Part shown: positions 5,583 to 9,792 of the stretch, in pieces
Position numbering within the stretch: the first letter of the stretch is position 1
Layout of the letters: every line of letters begins with the position of its first letter
Assembly (NCBI GenBank): GCA_017848155.1
Contig: JAGAKC010000246.1
Span: 1-9,792, forward strand
Direction: 5' to 3'
Length of the DNA: 9,792 nt
Source: Oscillospiraceae bacterium
Lineage (GTDB): Bacteria; Bacillota; Clostridia; Oscillospirales; Ruminococcaceae
Made by a program: the position numbers and the translations under genes
The notes under the pieces: generated by a model
The model's database searches: none
What the model was told of the DNA's origin: nothing
Seen by the model: the letters and a program-made list of their open reading frames with translations, nothing else

Positions 5583-6767
5583 GGTAACAGGTTTGCAATT
5601 ACCGTTACTCGTCATACCTGTACAAAGTGCGGTTACGAATATGAGGATATGACTGCTGTAAAGGGTCACTCCTTTGTTGACCGTATAAGAAAGACAGATG
5701 GCAAAACTATTCGCCACTGTAAGATATGCGGCTTTGAATATGCAAGTGATTTCCTGCCCGAAGATCTGTGCGAACACAAATACACAAAGAGCGTTATTCA
5801 GGAGGCTACCTGCCTTACTGAAGGTGCAGTAGTATATGAATGCCCCGACTGCGGTGATATCTACACAGAAACAACTGCAGCACTCGGTCACGACTACAAA
5901 TCGACAGTAATTGCTCCCACAGTAACAGATCAGGGCTATACTCTCCATACCTGTTCACGCTGCGGCGAAAACTATAAAGACAACTTCACCGATCCAACAG
6001 GTGGCGGCGGTTCCGGCGGCTCGGGTGGTTCTGGGGGCTCCGGTAGTTCCGGCGGATCACATGATTCGGGTGGCTTTGTATCCAGTGGAGTTCCCTCGAT
6101 AGACGGCGTGAACTATAACTGGCATCTGATAGCCGCTATGATCGAAAAGCTGTCTCCCGACGAAAAGCTTACTGTTAAGCTGAATGGTTGCACCAATGTT
6201 CCATATTTTGTTTTTGAGGCTCTCGCAAAGTCTGAAGGTATCATCGATCTTGTCGAAGGTTCGCTTATCACTTGGCGCATCGACGGAGAGGAGATAGATG
6301 AGGCGACAGACGCTTATTTCAATTCGACCTATCCTGCTAAGATAGATACATCATCGCTGAATGGCAAGAAAGAAATGACATTCCGTATCATTGGAGATAC
6401 AAACGTTCCCTCTGCTTTTGTGTACACCTTTGACAAGGACGACGCAGGTCGCGTTGCAAGCGTATACAGGAAGAACAGCGACGGAACGGCGGAGTTCGTG
6501 GAACGCGTTAAAGTCAATGAGGACGGCACCGCAGCGTTCAACCTTTCCCAAAGCGGCGACTATGCGCTGATGCTTAGCAATGCCCTGATAGGCGATGCTA
6601 ATAACGATGGAATGCTTTCTCTGCGCGATTGTGTGATCATCCTGATAGTTCTGGTCGAACTGGAAACCGCAAGTGACCCTTCGATACTGGATTATAACGG
6701 CGATGGAGTGATATCTCCGCGTGACGCTTCAACAATGCTATATGATTTGGCATACGACAATGTGTGA
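5583..6767 (+). pseudogene. 3' part of a dockerin-bearing surface protein (5' end and secretion signal missing)
   Basis: The open frame extends left to ATG 5442, but its first 45 or so residues are only the antisense of the neighbouring promoter and start region. Recognisable protein begins near 5583 (GNRFAITVTRHTCTKCGYEY). In order it has four CxxCG knuckles (Cys codons from 5619, 5718, 5841 and 5952), in repeats like 'T.GaVVYECPDCGDIYTETTA'. Next come the Gly/Ser linker (6000-6074), an unrecognised domain (about 6090-6580, VPSIDGVNYNWHLIAAMIEK to SGDYALMLSN), and a C-terminal type I dockerin. The dockerin has two loops, DANNDGMLSLRD (from 6594) and DYNGDGVISPRD (from 6690), each with D/N/D/S/D at the calcium positions. 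Dockerins plug secreted proteins into a cohesin-bearing cellulosome scaffold. No signal peptide, ribosome binding site or plus-strand promoter precedes it, so I infer a truncated, probably silent remnant. The dockerin identity is firm. Confidence 0.82.
6000..6059 (+). repeat. Coding Gly-Gly-Ser tandem repeat (linker)
   Basis: Twenty codons encode (G-G-S)-type repeats, with synonymous variation between units (GGCGGTTCC, GGCGGCTCG, GGTGGTTCT, GGGGGCTCC and so on). This forms a flexible linker between the cysteine-knuckle modules and the next domain. The varied codon choice suggests an old repeat rather than recent slippage. Confidence 0.85.
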
Positions 6768-6817
6768 TTTGTCACAACAGGCTTCTGCTGGCAGATGACA
6801 TGTTTTGGGCAGTGATC

Positions 6818-6844
6818 TTGCGGCGGTGTTTGAGAAGGCCGCAA
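6818..6844. terminator. Hairpin after the dockerin gene, weak terminator candidate
   Basis: TTGCGGC (6818-6824) pairs with GCCGCAA (6838-6844) across a 13-nt loop, and is followed by TCTTTGCC. The GC-rich stem is good, but the T-run is poor. It may act together with the stronger hairpin 18 bp downstream. Confidence 0.4.
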
Positions 6845-6861
6845 TCTTTGCCAAACAGAAA

Positions 6862-6887
6862 ACCGCTTAGCTTAATGGCTAGGCGGT
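6862..6887 (+). terminator. Intrinsic terminator between the dockerin remnant and the M28 peptidase gene
   Basis: ACCGCTTAGC (6862-6871), loop TTAATG, then GCTAGGCGGT (6878-6887): a 10-bp stem with one G-U pair. CTTTGGTTTT follows on the plus strand and TTTTCTGTTT on the minus strand, so it may work in both directions. It insulates the downstream promoter from read-through. Confidence 0.8.
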
Positions 6888-6936
6888 CTTTGGTTTTAAG
6901 AGAGATTATGCCAATAGTTTTTCACTCTGCTGATAA

Positions 6937-6965
6937 TTGACACTAAGTCTTAAGTGTGGTATAAT
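6937..6965 (+). promoter_or_regulatory. Perfect-consensus sigma-A promoter of the M28 peptidase gene
   Basis: TTGACA (6937-6942), a 17-bp spacer and TATAAT (6960-6965) match the consensus exactly. The predicted start is near 6972, about 33 nt before the ATG at 7005. This rules out any upstream start for the gene. The spacer contains CTTAAG and short inverted arms ACACT/AGTGT, a possible but weak operator. Confidence 0.92.
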
Positions 6966-7004
6966 AGACATTGCTGCGAATTGGTGAAGGAGAATATAGA
7001 CCAT

Positions 7005-9332
7005 ATGACAAAATTAGAAAACATCATCCCTATGGCATTTGCGATAGTACTGATCCTGTCAGTGACGCTGTCCTTTGTGGATACGGTGGAGCTTCCGACG
7101 ACCTCGAATTTTGAACAGGATAATATCACTGCGCATATTGAAAAAATGTGCGAGCACGGACCACACTCCATTGCCGATAAAGAGGAAAATCAGCTTGTTA
7201 TGGAGTATATCATTTCTGAGGTGGAAAAGCTTGGGGTAATAAATTCCGGTACCACCGATGTTCCTGCATATCTCGTACAGGATTATGTATCGACTTCGGA
7301 CGATGAGCAGAACTGGTATCTCAAAAATGTGATCGTACATATCCCTGCTAACGCTGAGACTGCCACAAACGAGGCTGTGATGGTAATGGCGCATTACGAC
7401 TCCGTACCGATGGGTCAGGGAGCCGCAGACGATGTACTTGCCTGCTCCACCATGCTGGAGGCTATCCGCTACTATCTCGACCGTATGCATAATGGTTATA
7501 CTATTGCAAATGATCTCGTTTTCTGCTTTGTAAACGGCGAGGAATACGGCCTGTACGGCTCTGAGGCTTTCATGAATGAATTTGATGGTTTCAACAGCCT
7601 TGTTGAGCGCATAAATTTTGCTATCAACCTTGAGGCTCGAGACACTTCGGGTACACAGATAATGTTTGAAACAGCAGATGATAACTACAACACCGTAAAG
7701 CTTTTCTGTGAGGTGAATAAAAATCTGTTCACCTGCTCCGTTGCCACCAGAATATACGGTATGATGCCAAACGGCACGGATTTCTCCAATCTCAAGACCC
7801 ACTATCAGGGCGTCAATATGGCGAACATCGGGGGCGGCGAGAACTATCATACCCAGAACGACAATCCTGCAAATGTTGGTGCGAGCTACGCAACACAGCA
7901 GGCGCAGATAGTGAACGGCTTAATTGACAGGCTTGCGAATTACGATCTGAACAAGCTTTACGACACGGATGAGTCTGCGATATTCTTCTCCTATCTCAAC
8001 ATCGGAGATGTGGTGTATGACCTTAATATAGCTGTTGTGCTGGCCATTATAGGAATACTTCTGCTTGCTGCAAATATCGTTCTTTCTTTTGTACGAAAGA
8101 AAAAGACGCTTGCGAAGACCGCAAAGGCTGTGCTTTCGATGATCATCGGTCTTGCACTGACAGCGGGCGTGACTTTCGGATGCTATTATCTGTTCCAGCT
8201 CATCGCAGCGCTTGCAGGTAACATCGACATCCATGCCATCGGAACTATTTCTTTCTCCAACATTCCGATAATCATCGGCATCGGAGTGCTTGCGTTTGGT
8301 ATAACTGTGCTGACAACGCACTTCAGCTGCAAGCTGTTTAAGATCGAATCGCGTGATGTGACAAGAGCCTTTGCATATATCCATATGTTGCTTGGCGTTG
8401 CGCTCAGCTTTGCGCTCCCCGATGCAAGCTACCTGTTCATCTGCAGCGGAATACTTCTGATGATAAACGAGCTTTGCATCACTCTTAAAAGCGAGCTTGC
8501 AGGCTATCATGGCGAGCTGCTTGCAACGGCTCTGTACCTGCCCCTGATAGTCCCGATAATCGTTCTTGCTACCTCTGCGCTGGGACTTTCGATGGTGTAT
8601 GTATTCGGTGTGCTGTTTGCGCTTGCTATTTACGGTGTTGGTAGCTGTATCACTCCTGTATGCGGATATTTCTCTATAAATGCTATTCTTAACAAGGATA
8701 AGGAAACACCTGTTTCCTCTGCTTGGGGAGCATTGCATATAATAGCTGTTGCTATGGTGATGTTCCTTTGTGTTAGCCTTTCAATGCCTGATCCTAATGT
8801 TAATCTTCAGGGAAAACAGGGCATTGCAAAGCTTAAGTACGATGATGCGCTTGTGTATGCGCTCGATGACAACGGCGAGCATGGATATTATGTCTATGAC
8901 CTCAATGCGTACAAGGCGCTCAGGGAATACGCACCCGAAATGGAGTACAGCGAGGATTTTCAGTGCTACATCGGCAAGGGAGAGGCGCTTGATATAGAAG
9001 ATTCGCTTCAGTGCTATGCCGAGGGTAATGTTATCACAGTAAAGAAGAACGAGGGTAATTCCACGATCTATCTCAGCTTTATCAATGCCACTGCAGAAAG
9101 CCTGACTATCGACGACGGTATCACCTCTGAAACCTACAATATACCTGAGCATGGATATTTTGATATTACGATCCACAGCGATTGCACTGTCACACTTCAC
9201 GGCGGTGGCGCAGATGTTTCTGTTATAGAGAGTATCATCGACCATCCTGATGTTGTCCCTGAAGCGTATGCCGCTGACAGCGACAGGCTGCATTTCAATC
9301 TGTGGCTTACTACTGAATATTCCGTTTGTTGA
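7005..9332 (+). CDS. Nine-TM M28-family zinc metallopeptidase (ERMP1/Fxna-like layout)
   Basis: The 775-residue membrane protein is predicted to be an aminopeptidase-type metalloprotease facing outside the cell. Residues 6-27 form a first TM anchor. The M28 domain (about 35-310) shows the co-catalytic zinc set in order: H130 and D132 in AHYDSVP, D142 in GAADD, E179-E180 in NGEEYG, E210 in NLEARDTSG and H282 in YHTQND. Eight more hydrophobic helices follow from about residue 340 to 593, then a soluble C-terminal domain of about 180 residues. The same plan (TM, M28 domain, TM bundle, C-terminal domain) is known from eukaryotic ER metallopeptidase ERMP1/Fxna. The ATG at 7005 is preceded by AAGGAG with an unusually long 12-nt spacing; upstream in-frame codons overlap the promoter or lack a ribosome binding site. 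The gene appears monocistronic. Active-site assignment is strong; substrate is unknown. Confidence 0.93.
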   Translation: MTKLENIIPMAFAIVLILSVTLSFVDTVELPTTSNFEQDNITAHIEKMCEHGPHSIADKEENQLVMEYIISEVEKLGVINSGTTDVPAYLVQDYVSTSDDEQNWYLKNVIVHIPANAETATNEAVMVMAHYDSVPMGQGAADDVLACSTMLEAIRYYLDRMHNGYTIANDLVFCFVNGEEYGLYGSEAFMNEFDGFNSLVERINFAINLEARDTSGTQIMFETADDNYNTVKLFCEVNKNLFTCSVATRIYGMMPNGTDFSNLKTHYQGVNMANIGGGENYHTQNDNPANVGASYATQQAQIVNGLIDRLANYDLNKLYDTDESAIFFSYLNIGDVVYDLNIAVVLAIIGILLLAANIVLSFVRKKKTLAKTAKAVLSMIIGLALTAGVTFGCYYLFQLIAALAGNIDIHAIGTISFSNIPIIIGIGVLAFGITVLTTHFSCKLFKIESRDVTRAFAYIHMLLGVALSFALPDASYLFICSGILLMINELCITLKSELAGYHGELLATALYLPLIVPIIVLATSALGLSMVYVFGVLFALAIYGVGSCITPVCGYFSINAILNKDKETPVSSAWGALHIIAVAMVMFLCVSLSMPDPNVNLQGKQGIAKLKYDDALVYALDDNGEHGYYVYDLNAYKALREYAPEMEYSEDFQCYIGKGEALDIEDSLQCYAEGNVITVKKNEGNSTIYLSFINATAESLTIDDGITSETYNIPEHGYFDITIHSDCTVTLHGGGADVSVIESIIDHPDVVPEAYAADSDRLHFNLWLTTEYSVC

Positions 9333-9349
9333 TGAGCGGTTGTTTTGAT

Positions 9350-9378
9350 GTATTTGACACCTTGATCTTTGTCAATAC
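9350..9378. terminator. Hairpin downstream of the M28 gene, weak terminator candidate
   Basis: GTATTTGACA (9350-9359) and TGTCAATAC (9370-9378) form a stem with one bulged T and a 10-nt loop, 18 bp after the M28 stop codon. No T-run follows, so function as an intrinsic terminator is doubtful. It is the only hairpin candidate seen before the next promoter. Confidence 0.3.
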
Positions 9379-9434
9379 TGATACAGTAGTTGATACGCTC
9401 AGCTACGGTATTTTGGTTTTTGACAGCCTTGATC
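9353..9434. repeat. Short direct repeat pair, 66 bp apart
   Basis: TTTGACACCTTGATC (9353-9367) and TTTGACAGCCTTGATC (9419-9434) are the same apart from one inserted G. They lie in the gap between the M28 gene and the response-regulator promoter. They could be regulator-binding repeats, or repeated codons within the tentative relaxase remnant. Confidence 0.4.
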
Positions 9435-9451
9435 ATATTTTAACTTTACGC

Positions 9452-9480
9452 TTGACTGACTCCTCGTAAAATGCTATACT
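9452..9480 (+). promoter_or_regulatory. Sigma-A promoter of the response-regulator gene
   Basis: TTGACT (9452-9457), a 17-bp spacer and TATACT (9475-9480) predict a start near 9487, about 28 nt before the ATG at 9515. The regulator, and any kinase following it, therefore form a transcription unit separate from the M28 gene. Confidence 0.85.
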
Positions 9481-9514
9481 TTAAAAGTACATGACAACAG
9501 AAAGGGGAGATACT

Positions 9515-9792
9515 ATGCTTCGTATCGCTGTGTGCGATGATGAAAAGCGTCTGGCAGAAGAAAACAAAGCCGTGCTGGAAAAAGCGCTGGCAGAGATCTG
9601 CGTCAGTGCTGAAATAAACGTGTATACAGACAGCCGCAACCTGCTTTATGATATAACAGAGGATGGTTTTCATTATGACTTACTGCTTTCTGATATTGAA
9701 ATGCCTGAGCTTTCAGGTATGGAGCTTGCAGGAAAAATAAAGCCATTTCTGCCCGATATACGCATTATTTTCATTACCTCGCATATCGAATA
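9515..9792 (+). CDS. Response regulator, AgrA/LytR type (N-terminal receiver; 3' end off window)
   Basis: The ATG at 9515 follows a strong ribosome binding site (AAAGGGGAG, about 5 nt spacing). The visible 92 codons form a receiver domain. MLRIAVCDDEKRLAEEN gives the acidic pair D8/D9; D60 in LLSDIEMPELSGMELA is the phosphorylated aspartate; IIFITSH gives the conserved Thr. The opening 'iaVCDDe' and 'DIEMP.lsGmela' are typical of receivers joined to a LytTR DNA-binding domain (AgrA, LytR, VirR), which would lie beyond the window edge, probably followed by a sensor kinase. These systems often respond to peptides or cell-envelope signals. Receiver identity is certain; LytTR output is inferred from style only. 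Confidence 0.9.
   Translation, partial: MLRIAVCDDEKRLAEENKAVLEKALAEICVSAEINVYTDSRNLLYDITEDGFHYDLLLSDIEMPELSGMELAGKIKPFLPDIRIIFITSHIE

Larger units (their letters stand above)
9329..9436 (-). pseudogene. Possible relaxase-like N-terminal remnant (tentative)
   Basis: On the minus strand an ATG at 9436 opens 36 codons reading MIKAVKNQNTVAERINYCIS and IDKDQGVKYIKTTAHQ, before running into the antisense of the M28 gene. The pattern 'iKA.......A.nYi...dk' recalls the start of MobA/VirD2-type relaxases of mobilisable elements. No ribosome binding site at normal distance and no catalytic histidine triad lie within this short stretch. It could be a leftover of a mobile element or a chance frame. Confidence 0.2.

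Noticed and set aside
6000..6059. Tandem repeat considered as a CRISPR-like or recent microsatellite array
   Set aside because: It is in frame, encodes a Gly/Gly/Ser linker and uses varied codons between units; there are no spacers.
6954..7004. Upstream start of the M28 gene at 6954 (adding 17 residues)
   Set aside because: It lies inside the perfect promoter (-10 at 6960-6965), ahead of the transcription start, so it cannot be on the mRNA.
7059..7850. Minus-strand ORF of 263 codons opposite the M28 gene
   Set aside because: Cys/His-rich, low-quality translation in the shadow of a strongly supported gene, with no ribosome binding site or family pattern.
7920..8738. Minus-strand ORF of 272 codons opposite the M28 TM region
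   Set aside because: Antisense of hydrophobic codons gives Arg/Lys/Cys/Ser-rich nonsense; no support.

Overview
The window most likely comes from a Ruminococcus-type member of the Oscillospiraceae (Bacillota). The main evidence is a textbook type I dockerin with two calcium loops, AGGAGG-like ribosome binding sites, and four sigma-A promoters with exactly 17-bp spacers. A ruminococcal-looking signalling set is also present (EAL c-di-GMP phosphodiesterase, LytTR regulators, sugar-binding-type sensor). This assignment is read from protein style, not from a database search.

Layout. Positions 1-1115 look like the decayed edge of an integrative element. They hold two small excisionase-type helix-turn-helix genes on the minus strand, a minus-strand mini-ORF with a very strong ribosome binding site, and a plus-strand 72-codon ORF that looks cut short. 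Positions 1116-1703 are the 3' part of a plus-strand gene for a repeated secreted-type domain; its 5' part is missing. A bidirectional hairpin terminator (1799-1829) separates it from a convergent minus-strand gene (1859-3727). That gene encodes a membrane protein with about 7 TM helices, a degenerate GGDEF region and a complete EAL active site, and it has its own strong promoter. Upstream on the same strand, 3858-5484 is a large pseudogene. Conceptually it was one protein joining a LacI/periplasmic-binding-type sensor, a middle linker domain and a C-terminal LytTR DNA-binding domain. It carries three separate lesions: a one-base loss in an A7 tract right after the start codon, a frame-shifting internal deletion, and an amber stop. 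Its promoter is still a perfect TTGACA-N17-TATAAT.

Back to back with that promoter lies the 3' part of a dockerin-bearing surface protein (about 5583-6767), with four CxxCG knuckles, a Gly/Ser linker, an unknown domain and the dockerin. Its secretion signal and 5' end are gone, so this junction is a rearrangement scar. After terminator hairpins, a perfect-consensus promoter drives a 775-residue, 9-TM M28 metallopeptidase (7005-9332) whose layout resembles eukaryotic ERMP1/Fxna. The window closes with a promoter and the first 92 codons of an AgrA/LytR-type response regulator (9515 to the edge).

Taken together, the window is an accessory, rearranged neighbourhood. Intact, well-promoted signalling and membrane-protease genes are interleaved with remnants of a mobile element, a surface protein and a sensor-regulator. 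The intact genes (EAL enzyme, M28 protease, response regulator) appear to be separate transcription units. No CRISPR array, tRNA or rRNA was seen.
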